NCBI GenBank assembly: GCA_964020085.1
Contig: OZ026603.1
Location: forward strand, 9,273,426-9,337,425
Direction of reading: 5' to 3'
From: Micromussa lordhowensis
Taxonomy: Eukaryota; Cnidaria; Anthozoa; Scleractinia; Lobophylliidae
Length of the DNA: 64,000 nt
The notes beneath the pieces were generated by a model that worked only from the letters and a program-made list of their open reading frames with translations, was not told the DNA's origin and did not search any database. A program made the position numbers and the translations under genes. Shown piece by piece: positions 1 through 11,998 of the stretch (positions are counted from its first letter, which is position 1; every line of letters starts with the position of its first letter).

Positions 1-1
1 T

Positions 2-1644
2 AACCTTCGTCGTTCCCAATTTGCAGAACAACAACAAAAGGATTACTGGTGTAGCCTCGCATTTAATCTCCTCTCCTCAGGAGATAGCAAAGCAAATATG
101 TCAAGGATACCACGGAAACATTTACACTGGGCTCAACATTTCTCAAAACGCGCAGCTGTAATCGATGGTGTCCTTATGTATCGTGACGAGCTCATGGATA
201 ATCCAAATCACTATCGCTATGTCGTACCAGATGACATCCAGTTACGTCGACATTTGTTGCGAGCCTATCATGGCTCTCCTTTGGCTATGCATAGAGGTAG
301 AGAAGCTACCTATGAGTCATTGTCCAATGACTTTTACTGGAAGAACATGTCGAAACGTACGGAATTGGATACGCAGATGATCAGCGTCATGGCCCCATGC
401 AGGTTTGTCTCTACGAACATCCGTTTCACACCTTGGGCATTGATTATGTGGGCGAACTTCCAGTGTCACCGAACGGAAACAAGTGGATTTTAACAGCAGT
501 TTGTCCCTACTCAAACTTTCTCCGAGCTATACCTGTTCCAGATAAACGCGCTACTACAGCCGCCCGTGCCTTGTATGACCATGTATTCTTGGAATTTGGA
601 TTCCCTGCTGTACTTCAAAGTGATCAAGGTGGTGAATGGACAAATGCATTGCTCAAAGAACTGACTACATTACTATCCATAGAACATGTTTTTACCACAA
701 GCTACCGCCCTCGTCTTAATGGTTCTACTGAACGTGTACACCGATGGTTAAACTCTGCAATAGGCATTTATTGTGAAAAAAATCAACAGCTATGGGAAGA
801 TTTCTTACAACCTGCAACCTATGCCCATAACACTTCCCCAATACCTGGAACAGATCATGTAACTCCCTTCTTTCTGGTGATTGGAAGACATGCTCCTTCT
901 CCAGAGGTTCTCTCATTTGACATGCCACCTGCACCTCTCTCCCAATCGTCATATGCAAAAGCACTCGTCCAACGAGCAAATGAAGCACGTAAATCCTTTG
1001 GTAGGATCAAAGCAGATCTAAAAAGAACCCAGCGAGAGTATTATGACATCAACTCGAGAGATCTCCATGTACCTGATGGAAAACGAGTTTATGTTCGCCT
1101 TCCTCCTCCGAGTTCAACAGAAAAAGGAGCTGCTACCCGCTTTATCAGAAGATACGATGGTCCTTTCCTAGTTGTTGCTCATGTTCATGGACGTCAGGAT
1201 TTGCTACAGTTAAGACATTTAACAACAGGCAAGGAACTTAGAGCAGTGAACATTGAAAAAATTGTTGTAGTTCCTGATGGTGATCCATGTGCAGACATCC
1301 GCCCGGATACTGAGCAAGAACAGTCCTTACAGGATGCCACACCCTCATTGCAGGAACATAATGTCGTTCAACCTCAGTCTATTGTATTAAGTCCAGATTT
1401 AAACAAAGTCGCACTTTCATTTGGACAATATCTTTGCTCATTGTCAAAACCTCAGTGTTACGCTTCCGAAGCATGTAAAGCAGTTTACCAACGTTTACCA
1501 GATGCTAGAGACATTCTTAACCGACATGGAAAACTGAAAGGACTTGTCACCAAATGCCCTTTCTTATCCCTGAAAGGTGGACCTCATGGGGGTACTTACC
1601 TCCTTGTCTTAGATGTCAAGATGTTTCAAGAACTGAACAAGTAA
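2..1644 (+). pseudogene. Ty3/Gypsy retrotransposon Pol, integrase part, frameshifted
   Basis: The window opens inside a pol reading frame. Bases 2-493 hold the end of the region before integrase and the start of its HHCC zinc finger (H..H around LAMHRG). The CxxC half is missing: a small deletion near 370-390 removes it and shifts the frame. From 397 the next frame carries the integrase core for 415 codons. Its D,D,E residues are visible: D in LGIDYVGEL, D in QSDQGGEW, E in NGSTERVHR. A GPF-type module (RRYDGPFLVV) follows in the C-terminal part. In an intact element this protein would insert the cDNA copy. Protease, reverse transcriptase and RNase H would lie to the left, outside the window. 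The broken zinc finger and split frame make it a dead copy. Assignment to Ty3/Gypsy is by core motifs and gene order. Confidence 0.88.
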
Positions 1645-1650
1645 ACCCTC

Positions 1651-1766
1651 CAAGAAGGGGTGGACTCATGAGCGAACGTTTAATTTCTCTTTTCGTTTAG
1701 ATTATTACGCGGATCATTTGTTTCTGTTGTTCCAGTTACTAACTTAAAACCCAAGAAGGGGTGGAC
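1651..1766 (+). other. Two copies of polypurine tract before the 3' LTR
   Basis: The purine-rich motif CAAGAAGGGGTGGACT occurs at 1651-1666, just after the pol stop, and the same AAGAAGGGGTGGAC core recurs at 1753-1766, directly against the LTR start. The second is correctly placed to prime plus-strand DNA synthesis. The first is about 100 bp too early and looks like a duplicated tract. Confidence 0.6.
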
Positions 1767-1959
1767 TGTAGTGGGACATTTAGTGACGGTTACGTGATAT
1801 ACCGTATAGTCTCAGAAACCGGTTGGAACCGGTCTGAAAGAAACACATGTTGTCGAAGGTCGTCGAGGTTAAGTTGTTCACTGTTGTCTATGCTCGGCGT
1901 AAATAAACCTCAAGAGTGTTGTGTTTACTTGCCTTGAACCTCGTCCCGGTCCGTCTACA
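1767..1959 (+). repeat. 3' LTR of the Gypsy element (short, 193 bp)
   Basis: It starts TGTAG right after the polypurine tract and ends CTACA, the inverted terminal pentamer expected for an LTR. A possible AATAAA polyadenylation signal lies near 1900. Only one LTR is in the window, so both edges rest on the terminal motif and the tract position. The right edge could instead be at 1963. Confidence 0.62.
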
Positions 1960-1968
1960 TTCAGAGGC

Positions 1969-1985
1969 GGGGGGGGGGGGGGGGG
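1969..1985. repeat. Poly-G run of 17
   Basis: A homopolymer run just outside the inferred LTR end. It is prone to length error in assembly. No gene is seen here. Confidence 0.8.
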
Positions 1986-3107
1986 ACCTGTGATGTACTA
2001 CATGACATTGTATAATTAATTCTTTCTTGGCAAAAAAAAGCAGTCTGCCTGGATGCTTCATGAATGTCACAGGAACTGTGATAACAGCATCCTCTTAGCA
2101 GATCTTCACTATCACCTTCACATAATCATTAAATGTTTACTAGTATGTACACTCTGTCAAGTAGGGACACTCTAGACCTTCCCTAGTGTCCACTTTATTG
2201 AGTTTAGACTTGAGCTCAATATAGGGCCCACTGAATAGGTGTTCATTGTAAAGAAAAATATAAGACATCAATACCTGTTTGCTATTCAATCAAGCACCCA
2301 CTTAATAAGGGGACACAGTAACAGGGCTTCTGATAGGCCACAGAAAAAAAGTCAAATTCGTGGGATTTTCAGAGACAAATTTGCAGAAAAAACTGCCAAT
2401 TTCGCAGGAAATTTGCTGATTTTCGGTGCAAATTTGCAGAAAGAGATTGGTAAAAAACGGCCTATTTCGTAGGAATTTCCTGGGCAAATTTCACTGGAAA
2501 GTGATCAGTTTTGCACTGATTTAACAAATGTTTTAACTAAAAAAGACGGCAATTTTGCCATTTTTTGGAAACAATGAGTGTTAGCCTATGCAATAACAAC
2601 AGCAACAGAATCACCAACTACTTGTAAGTGTTGCCTTTGTAAAACCAGTGATTTTGCAGGAAAATTTGAACAACTTGTTTGGACTATGGTATGTGTTTTT
2701 GGATGTTGTTTACTCGTTGCAGTGATATAGTTTTACGATAAATTTGTAAATTTACAGCAAGTAAGCAGCCCCAACAGCCAAGGTAAGTATCACATATGTT
2801 GAACTGACCTGTGATTTGGTATGATTTCTAGTGAATTTTGTGATATTTTGCATGTCTTTTATACACGTAATTCCGTGGGATTTCGTGGATTCACTTGACA
2901 TTAGCGGCTCCATGACTGCACAAAATATCAGAAGCCCTGTAGTAATGTGTTGTAATAATATTGTTTATCAACTAGTAGTAATCAAAGATTCTGAGATTGA
3001 GTTTGATGCCATCACTTTAATATATATACCTAAAGGGTTTCACTAACTGACTTTCAACCTGTCTATTGCTAAAAATCAACATTTTTCATCAACAACAGAG
3101 TTTTTAC
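1986..3107. other. Non-coding stretch with dispersed repeat fragments
   Basis: No coding exon is recognised. Around 2310-2480 is a motif family (GGGCTTCTGATAGG, then an A-run and AAATTTGCAGAAA-like repeats) that recurs at about 4590-4700 in the same orientation, so both are probably fragments of one dispersed repeat. The stretch would lie in the intron after exon 7 of SLC26-A if that gene continues leftward. Confidence 0.5.
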
Positions 3108-4352
3108 AGACAGATCACAGGCGGCCCAGACAGGCTGCTAGTGAAATTAATTTATAAACAACAGAGCCGAATATGTATGTGAAGTTACAAGCAAAATTAA
3201 CTGCAAAGGAGTCAAAATATTTATCAAATAATTCAAAATAAATGTTGGTTTGCCCTAATACATTTGTCTATTTCTTTGTCCTGGTCAATATCTGGTCTAT
3301 TTTACTGCATTTTCTCAGTTAGTTTGCTTGCCATCATGGCTGCGTGGCAGCTATTATCTTAAAATTATATTAAGGGTCCAAAGAGTGTTTAAAAATCGAA
3401 ATATTGTAAGACACAACCTGCATACCTTTAGCTGAATGCCTCCTTGTTCATCCTGGCTGGTTTAAACGGCATTTTTTCGCTTTTTACAATATGAGGTATC
3501 TTCCACTATAAAAGAAGTAAAGGCTGGCTACATGGTCAACGGACCATCTCCACGCGAAGCTCAATAAATTCCCGAATAATCGACGGATCCGCTCCAAATT
3601 ACGATCAGCTGAACCATATATTCCGTGGTTTCCTGGATAGTGCTCGCTGGCTTCCCAAACCCATCGGAACTGCACGAGAGCCACTCATTTATCAGCATAT
3701 ACGTGACCTTTTCGCTCCGCCATGAACCGTGTACCCAACGGTTTTACTACGCATTTTGAATTTCAAGCTTAGCGACCACACCCGCCCGACAAAATAACAC
3801 TTGCCAAGGGAGGGACCGTACTATTTGAGACTCGTTCGTCGATCGAACGAGTCTCAAATAGTACGGTCCCTCCCTTGGCAAGTGTTATTTTGTCAGGCGG
3901 GCGCGGTCGCTAAGCTTGAAATTCAAAATGCGTAGCCTTTACTTCTTTTATAGTGGAAGATACCTCATATTGTAAAAAGCGAAAAAATGCCGTTTAAACC
4001 AGCCAGGATGAACAAGGAGGCATTCAGCTAAAGGTATGCAGGTTGTGTCTTACAATATTTCGATTTTTAAACACTCTTTGGACCCTTAATATAATTTTAA
4101 GATAATAGCTCCCACGCAGCCATGATGGCAAGCAAACTAACTGAGAAAATGCAGTAAAATAGACCAGATATTGACCAGGACAAAGAAATAGACAAATGTA
4201 TTAGGGCAAACCAACATTTATTTTGAATTATTTGATAAATATTTTGACTCCTTTGCAGTTAATTTTGCTTGTAACTTCACATACATATTCGGCTCTGTTG
4301 TTTATAAATTAATTTCACTAACAGCACGTCTGGGCCGCCTGTGGACAGATAT
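3108..4352. mobile_element. Long inverted-repeat (foldback) element, about 1.24 kb
   Basis: Left arm about 3110-3519 pairs with right arm about 3946-4350 nearly base for base; both end in a GGCGGCCCAGAC-type terminus. An inner palindrome pairs 3738-3840 with 3846-3944, centred near 3843. The left half carries about 218 bp (3520-3737) with no partner on the right, so one arm gained or lost a segment. That segment is open on the minus strand (3484-3684, 66 codons) but I do not recognise the protein. This is probably a non-autonomous DNA transposon with very long terminal inverted repeats. No transposase is visible. Confidence 0.85.
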
Positions 4353-5379
4353 GCATAGGGTCAAAGTTCATGCCAGTGAAGAGGTCCCCTGTATAAACAA
4401 TGGTTTGTTGATACGTTGCGTGACAGCAACCTTCAAATTCTACACTAAATACTCCAACAGCATGAAAGCTAAATAAATGTACTGTAAGCTGGAAGCACAA
4501 ATATAAGGAAAGATTTGCAATCATGTGTTTGTTTATCGTAAACAAACTCCATGCGACTGATTCAAGTATTTCCCCTGATGAATATAGCAGACAGTATTTC
4601 AGGGCATCTGACAGGACGCAGGGAAAAAAATTATGCAGAAATTTTCGGGAGAAAATTGCGGAAAAATGGGTCGATTATGTGGAAAACACACTGGATTATG
4701 CGCAATTTCAACAGTTACCAAAACTGATGATAAAATCCGAACAACAGTGAAACGAAAAGCACTTCAAAATCTTACCCACATCATTTTTGCCAACTTTGAC
4801 ATATGTTTGATCTTTTTGTGGTATTAGTTGACAGGTATTTCTTCATTTGCACAGTTTTCCATAGCAAGTTAGCTCATTTCGCTTGCAGAACTAGTTGTTT
4901 CTGTAGCTTAGTAAACAGGCAATTTTAATAAACAAGGACAATTACCTCAGAGTTCAATAAATGTAATTGCTATTGTGGAAGAATTTAAATTCACCCAAAT
5001 CTAACTCTGAGAACACAAAATAGCAAAGCCTACAGCAACTGAATAGAAAGAATTCAAAGAAAGATCCAGTGCACTAGCTAACGTGCTCACGTGGCCTTCT
5101 TGCTTGTTCGCCACAGGTCTTATCACATGTCTTAGTAACAGTAACAGTCTACTGGCCGTGACATGCCCCTGCAAAAATCAAGCAGGGTGGCCACAGGGTG
5201 GCCATTTTGGTGTCCTTACAGGAATGTGGATTGTTTCTGCATATAACGCTGCACAGGTTAACCTACTCAGGAAAGCCATAGGTCAAAATTAGGCTTGTGT
5301 TCTCTGAACACAATAATTTGTAATATTTAACAAGTCAGATATAAATACAAAGAACTGATGAAATTTCCTCTATTCACAC
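4353..5379. other. Non-coding stretch left of SLC26-A exon 7
   Basis: No SLC26 exon 8 (expected to resemble the FFSCFPIC segment of SLC26-B) was found here on the minus strand, nor anywhere left of 5380. A copy of the dispersed repeat described at 2310 lies near 4590-4700. Short open frames at 4318-4545 (minus) and 5083-5292 (plus) match no family I know. Confidence 0.5.
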
Positions 5380-8300
5380 CTGATTTGAATCAATAACATA
5401 ATTGTTCCTCGTTGCAAATGTCTTGGCCAAAGAGACATTGGTTGCAAATATTACAACAGCAATGACCAGCGCATCTGGAACCATGCTTCCCATCAGCAAA
5501 AAAGATGGAGCAGATGGTACTCGCAGCCTACGTTGGAAAAAGTGACAAAAAATAATGTAGCTATTTCAATTCAACTGTCAAAACATCAGTTCACCAACTG
5601 AAAATAGTTCAAACCTATTTTACTTAACAAATAAAGAAGCCTAAGTCGTGTATTACACTGTGATAAAACACAACGGCCATTTGAGAACTCGAGGGAAATG
5701 TAGAAACAAGAGCCGCAGGTGAGTGTTTTCTACATTTCTCGATTGTTCTCAAATGTCTGAAGTGTTTTATCACAGTGTAATAAACAGATTAGGCTTCTTC
5801 ATTTGCTTTACGATATAGATTTTACGTACGCAAAACAATAAAACACGCTTTTTCTATGTTTTATACTCTGATAAAACATGGGTTTTTGACCAATCAGAGT
5901 ACACGCAGGGTCCTATCTATGTTATAAAGAGAAATAGAGAAAGCTTAAATAATTGACTGTGATGTCAATTTATACATGTATGTGCTCCTTCATACCTGAT
6001 ATTCAAGTTTGATTATAACAGGTCTTATTTGCCTCCACCAAAATTTCACTAAATAATTAGTACAGGTGTCTTCATTTAAAAATTAAAACTTACTTCTTTA
6101 CAACAAAATGTCAATAACCTAACAACTTGAACAACTAATTTAGCATTTTCCTTAAAATTAATCGATCAACAGATCTGTCAGTTTTGACACTTGACGCAAA
6201 ATATGCCCTGATCATTCTGAGGCAGGAATATACAGTTGTATGGTGCTTTATTTAAAGTTCACAAATGCTTGATAAAATTTGCTAGGACTTAAAAATCATA
6301 GCCCACACTTGTAAAATGGTGCTGATGGCAGATTGTTTTGCAAAATAAATATTAAGAAGTTGCCAAGTGTGGTTGGAGCCTTAGCCTTACCCTTTGGGAA
6401 TATCACCTAGGACTGCCACTTGGAATTTTTCATTCAAGCCAACAAGATAGGATACCACCGTTCCGAGGACAACCTGAAATCAACACACAAACATTTTACT
6501 AGTCTAAGAATTTACTACATTCTAAATGGTATTGATAGCACAAGGGTTGTAACTATTTCAACTTTCATGAATTAAAAGGTCTTCACTTACAACTATCAAC
6601 TCCGCAGGTAAAGGAAATTTCATTTTGTGCTTCAGCTTCTCGCTAACAAATTTGAGTGCAATCAGAAAAAGGATACAGATGGCTCCAGTGATGATTGCTC
6701 CAGGCACGGACACAGTTATATTCTTGAAAATATATGCATATGTCTGCAAAAAAAGAAACAATTAAGGCAAACAAAATTTACAAAACAAATATTTCTAAGT
6801 GTTCAAAGATTATTCTTTAAAAACATTATGTGAGTAATATTGCAGCTACCAAGTTATTACAGCTGCACTGCAAATTAAACACAGATTTGATCTAGGAAGA
6901 ATGTCAATGACAAACCTTGACTACAGCAAAAGCTCCTGCATATCGTGGGACATTCAGACCAAGGATGTGTTTGACTTGGCTGGTGAAGACTAAAATTGCA
7001 GCACCAGTGGTAAAGCCACTGATGATTGGATCTGATAAGTACACAGCCACAAAACCAAGCCTCAGAAGGCCCATCACAAACTAAAGGAAAACAAATATTG
7101 TAATAATGATGAATCCTTCACTTTTAAAACAATGTAGTTTATTGATACTTATATTTAGTTGTGAGAAACTACATACCGGTAGCTGAAAATGATGATTACT
7201 TACTCAGTTTCAATGGGTTTAACCAAGTCAAATGAAAAATTAAATTATTTCAATTTATTATAATTAGTTTCAGTCTTTGTCCTGTTAAAAACAGATCAGA
7301 CAAGGAAAATAGACCTGTAGCTCTTAGTCACCATGTAAATGGAAAGGTCTTCCTTCCTTTCTTTGTAAGATTTGTAGACAATTTTATGCCCAATTACAAG
7401 CATTAAGTGAATTCCTTGTACTGTATGACTGTAGGGCATATTTCCAGATGAGCTATAGGTGGTCTAAATATAATTAGCTGGAAAGCTCAGCTTATTATCT
7501 CGAAAACAGAGCACAGGGCTATCAACCATGGAATGAGATTGTGCATATATAGGTGAACCAACCTGAAAAAGACCAACAAGCATTGAAAGTGCCACAGCCA
7601 CTTCTAATTTCTTTTCATCCAACAACTCCTGTTGACTTGGAAAACTGCCATTTGACTCCTGTTTATATATTGATCTCTGCAGGACCTCACCCGTTGAACC
7701 TCCAGGAGGCTGATCTGTTGGACTCAGTGCGGCAGAAGTTGGGGATATCGATGTTTCTACTTCTCTCTCAACAACATGTCCAACCATGAGGCAAACCACT
7801 GCAAAGGTCCCTGTGAAAAAAAAATAACACATAAAAGCAAAACATGTTTCAGACAGCCCTGCTTGCCCAATTTATGAGCAAATGTAATAACAATGAGTAA
7901 GTATAGATGTAGATGTTGTAGATCAAAATGACATTCAGGTTAAAATGATTTTAACCTAGTTTGATTCTCAATTTCCTTTGTCTTCTAACCCTAATTAATC
8001 ATGATCCATGAATAATTAGGGTTAGAAGACAAAGGAATTTCATTTTGACCTACAACATAGATATTTGAAGCACTGTAAATGCCAAGCAATAAGCAATAAT
8101 TGGGTCCTATATAGGGCAGTTTTCAATTGAGTGTGGAAAGTAATCAGGCAATTACTTTGATTTTGGTTTTAGTTTTGGTTTTACTACAGTTTGAGATAAT
8201 TTTGGCTAAGAAGTCTAATTGGTAAGTAATTGGTTTAGTATTGGTTTTACAACACTCAATTGAAGACCACTCTATTGTGCTACGTAACAGTGAAAGTAAA

Positions 8301-11020
8301 TTGTACTTGGAAACATGGACTTACCTTTTATGCATACTTTTTAAAGAAAGAATGAATGGAAACCAGATATGCAAAAGCATACAGTCTGCGCCCTTTGGAC
8401 ACAATGCTTAAATTGAACTTCATCAGGACAGTTACATGAACAGCTATAGTTACTTGCCTAAGTTAATTTTGTTTTTACCTCAAAAATTATAATTAGCAGG
8501 TAGACAGTTTGTCAAGGCCTTGCACATGGAGTAAGTGGGCATGAAAAGTAACTTGCCCAACAAGAATTTAGCTATTAAAAACTGACTGCCCAGGCTGCAC
8601 TTGTCTGATTCTTTAGAAAAAAGATGGCAAAACCAGCCACTTACTCCAGCAATGAAGCCACCTACTAAACTTTGTGACACCCTGCCTATCCAAACAGCAA
8701 GGTGGGATGTTTTCACACTGCTTTATAGGATAATCTTGTTTAATAATTTACCGAGTGATATGTGTCTGGATGTTCCCATTGCCATGTAAACAAGAATTGG
8801 CACAAAAGCAGTGTACAGTCCTGTAACAGCAGGCAATGATGCCAGCAATGCATATGCCAGACCTGTAAAAACAACAATCATTAGCTGGTAGTGTTAGAAT
8901 TTACCTAATTGTACTGCTCAAATGGAACGTCGGGTGAGTTTAAGGGTTCATGTTATGGGTACATGTACCAACAAGGTTCCATTAGGTATTTGATATACCT
9001 AATTTTGGCCAAACCTCTGGCAATATCAGGTCAATGACTTGACATTACATGTACAAGAAACCAGGGTAGTACAGGCCTTCTGATAGGAAAATAGTTATTA
9101 TCACTGTAAAGCGTTGGTTTGCACCAAGAAGTCTAGATTCTGGTTGTTACAGAAAATATCCCTATGGTACCCTTCCACAGAGGGTTTTTTTTGGTTTGAA
9201 CCCTCCCCTCCCTCATCACTCTGGAAATTCTAGTTTTGCTTCATAAAAGTTTGGCTTTTGAGATCCACCCCTTCCTCCTTGGAATTTCCAATAACCCTCC
9301 TCAGGGTGGATAGAGAAATCTTTGGAACCACACATTGAACAGTCAGGTTCTTGGACATAAGAACCTCTCAGTGCAAGCTCCTCTCGACCTACATGTATAG
9401 GTACCGACAAACTGTTAGTCAAGAGTAACCCTCAAGGGTTGGGACACCCAAGGAGACAAGCCACTGTGACAGGTACATGTATCTGCAACAAACCCCTTTG
9501 TGTGTGTAATTTGCGTCCAAAGCAAGTCCATGCGATTCACTTCCTTGCTGTGATCATATACACAAATTCAAACCAATTTGAATTTGTACGACTTGTTGTA
9601 AGGAAAAAATTCTGTCTCGTGGACAAAGGTTGTCACAGTAACTTGCTGCTTTGTGTGTCAGGACCTTAAGTGGTTACCATTGTCAGAAGGAACTGGTTTG
9701 GATTACAATCACTGAATGATGATCTATGAGGGTTTTCCCGAAATCAGCTTTTCAGGGCTCAACACTTGCAATAGCCAGCTAGCCACAGACTAGTAGAAAT
9801 TTAGTTTTGGCTTGTAGGTTTTTGATTTCCACTATCCACTTTGGCTAGAAAACAAAATGAGATTGGCCAAACTAGTTTCTGTCTTCCTCAACACTTGGGC
9901 TGGCTAGTAAAACATTTTTTAGTAACATCTAAGTTGTCACTAACCACTAGGCTAGTAAGTTGAAAAGTTAGTGCTGAGCCCTCGTTTTCAGCATTATGGA
10001 GTGCTTGATAGGATTCTCATATTTTTGAAAAAAAATCTGAAACTTTTCAGTATGGATTTTCTCAAATAACCACCCCATATCTCCCCCCTGCTCATCCTCG
10101 ATTTCGTCTATTAAGCTTTATTTTAAATCCCTGGGGTATTGGGTAAAAACCCAGGGGGGATTCACATATAAAAAGGACAGGGGGGGCTCGTTGGAAGTTT
10201 TGAAAAAGAACCCCTAAGAGGTACCAAGACCCTGCTTTGTGGATGTGGCTTGAATTCTTTTCATTCCTACATGTAAGTGGTATCAATTCTAAAACTTCAT
10301 ATTACCTCCTGTCATATTTTTTTTTTGCTCGGTAATGGCAGTAGGACAGAGTGGAGTCCAATTCTGTCTGTAATCATGCGAGTGATAACAAAATCGGACT
10401 ACTGCGCAGCCGATTTGTTTATCACAAGTATGATTACAGACCGAATTGGACAACACGAAGTCTTTTACCAATTAAGCATAAAAATTACAATTTCCAAGAA
10501 AAGAAGCATAGCCAAGTTATGAAAGAAAGGTAAAATTTGCATTAATAACAATACTGACAGAGGAGGCGTAAATTGTTTCATGTCGCTCTGAAATTGAGAT
10601 TGGTTGATTTAAACTACAACTTTAAATGTGATTGGTTGATTTAAACTAATATTAATATTAAATTATGACTGTGGACTCTCTCTTACCCTGAGGAATATGC
10701 ATGATGGCGACTGTTAACCCTCCAGCCACATCGTGTGCCAAGTCACGCCTGACATCGTAAGCAGGTAGCCATTTCACAATGGGGAACCAAGATTGCAATA
10801 CATCCTTACATGTACATCTAGTTGGGAAGAAATGCCGCTTGAATGTATTAGCGAGCGATGAAGGTTCAAACTCAGAACTGGACACGTATTCATCTCGCTT
10901 GATAAACGACTCCGTGAACTCTTGCTCATTGTAGACATGGCGAGAGAGGTTTATCCGGTACCGTCTTCTGCGTCGGCGGTTTCTTGCAGCGTCAATTTCT
11001 GATAGTTCTAAATCGCTCAT
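5380..11020 (-). CDS. slc26: SLC26 anion transporter, exons 1-7 only (SLC26-A)
   Basis: Multi-pass SLC26/SulP anion exchanger or channel, probably at the plasma membrane. Exons on the minus strand: 10687-11020, 8752-8862, 7563-7810, 6916-7080, 6591-6743, 6391-6473, 5380-5527. All have GT/AG borders and join in frame. Visible signatures: [11 protein letters not shown] before TM1, IMHIPQG plus [17 protein letters not shown] (TM1-TM2), [23 protein letters not shown] and [13 protein letters not shown]. The N-terminus has an Arg-rich stretch ([10 protein letters not shown]). Exons 2, 4, 5, 6 and 7 equal those of SLC26-B in length (111, 165, 153, 83, 148 bp), which shows tandem duplication. The second half of the membrane domain and the STAS domain are absent; they lie beyond the left edge behind a TE-filled intron or have been lost. 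The exons seen carry no stops, so I do not call it a pseudogene. Confidence 0.9.
5636..5799. mobile_element. Palindromic MITE in SLC26-A intron 6
   Basis: GAAGCCTAA and a TTACACTGTGATAAAACAC block at the left are mirrored by GTGTTTTATCACAGTGTAATAA and TTAGGCTTC at the right, with a second inner pair around CATTTGAGAAC/GTTCTCAAATG. It has no coding capacity. Confidence 0.7.
7915..8066. mobile_element. Foldback element in SLC26-A intron 2
   Basis: Outer arms of ATGTTGTAG(A/G)TCAAAATGA type lie at about 7915-7942 and 8038-8066. An inner near-perfect hairpin (TTTGTCTTCTAACCCTAATTA and its complement) spans about 7975-8037. Confidence 0.7.
8117..8275. mobile_element. Small MITE with TTCAATTGAGTGT termini
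   Basis: TTCAATTGAGTGT near 8131 is mirrored by ACACTCAATTGAAGACC near 8253, with TTGGTTTTA-rich subterminal repeats between. It lies in SLC26-A intron 2 and is non-coding. Confidence 0.6.
8870..10330. other. SLC26-A intron 1, no recognised feature
   Basis: This stretch lies between exon 2 and exon 1 of SLC26-A. I see only single-copy-looking AT-rich DNA and short chance open frames on both strands. Confidence 0.5.
10335..10465. mobile_element. Palindromic MITE in SLC26-A intron 1
   Basis: TCCAATTCTGTCTGTAATCATG...AAAATCGG on the left is mirrored by CCGATTTTG-like...CATGATTACAGACCGAATTGGA-like sequence on the right, around a centre at ACTGCGCAG near 10400. Two overlapping open frames here are products of the palindrome. 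Confidence 0.65.
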
Positions 11021-11459
11021 GGTGATCTCTCTTGAAATCCTTAAATCGATTTGAATACTTTCTGTCTTTTGCTTGCGCTTTTTCGAAACGTTTTAGTATG
11101 GAAATTTCTCTGTTATGATAAGCTTTAAGAAGGTGCTGACGAAGTGGCGCGAAAGGCAAACCAATGAATTATTAAACTTTTGTACCACAACTCTCGGATT
11201 TTGTTCTCACATGATTCCTCGACATGTCCACTTTGTTTACATTCTTTTCTTCAATTTTGACTCGTTAACTTTTGCCAATAACCTGACCCAAACAAAGACC
11301 GATATAGTATTATTAAAATTGATTAAATTGCATCACTCGAAGATTTGCGCGACTGTATAATTAAGAGTAACGCCGCTGATCCTTTGCAACGATTGCCCAA
11401 AAATTGCAAAAGACTCGCTCCGCCAATTTTTATCTCGGTCACGGCAAAGCGACACTAAG

Positions 11460-11998
11460 GCCCTGTTTACAAGGAGAGAGGGTTACCCTAGCAAGCGGGT
11501 TACCCTAGCAAGCGGGTTACCCTAGCACGCACACATTTGTTCTTATTTTCTTCGTCGTGTTTACAAGGCGGCCAGGGTTACCCGGGTAGGAGGGTTACCC
11601 TATCTGCGTGCTAGGGTTACCCTAGCAAGCGGGTTAACTTTTTCCCTTGTAAACACTCCAGGTAGGGTTAACCCGCCTACCCGGGCTATCTCTATTTTGG
11701 CTCCCAAAAGCAAAATATGATCACAATACCGACAAAATCAGCGAATTATGACCCAGAAAACATCAAGTTCTTTCACAGTTTGTCATAATTTTGCTTTGGA
11801 AATAAATTATTTTCCAGTTTTGTTATCTGTTCGTGCTTTACTTGCAAGGCTACCGAAGCGTAACAAGCGTAAAGTTGTCTCGGGCAGTAGGGTTACCCTA
11901 CCTGAAAATTTTGCTTGTAAACCCGGGCTATCTTTTAACCCTCTTGCTAGGGTTACCCTGGCAGTAGGGTTACCCTACCTGCTTGTAAACAGGGCCTA
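11460..11998. mobile_element. Harbinger-like MITE filled with GGGTTACCCTA repeats
   Basis: Terminal inverted repeats GGCCCTGTTTACAAG (left) and CTTGTAAACAGGGCC (right) are flanked by TAA on both sides, consistent with a 3-bp TWA target duplication as used by PIF/Harbinger elements. The interior holds many copies of the self-complementary GGGTTACCCTA in CTAGCAAGC spacing, concentrated at 11480-11660 and 11880-11980. It sits about 440 bp upstream of the SLC26-A start codon. No transposase is seen, and the superfamily is inferred only from the termini and the TSD length. Confidence 0.68.

Noticed and set aside
1..1644. Active retrotransposon
   Set aside because: The zinc finger is broken and the frame is shifted within integrase, and only one LTR is visible.
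11480..11990. Telomere-like GGGTTA/CCCTA repeats, possible interstitial telomere
   Set aside because: The units are GGGTTACCCTA with spacers and lie between transposon termini; there is no run of pure TTAGGG.
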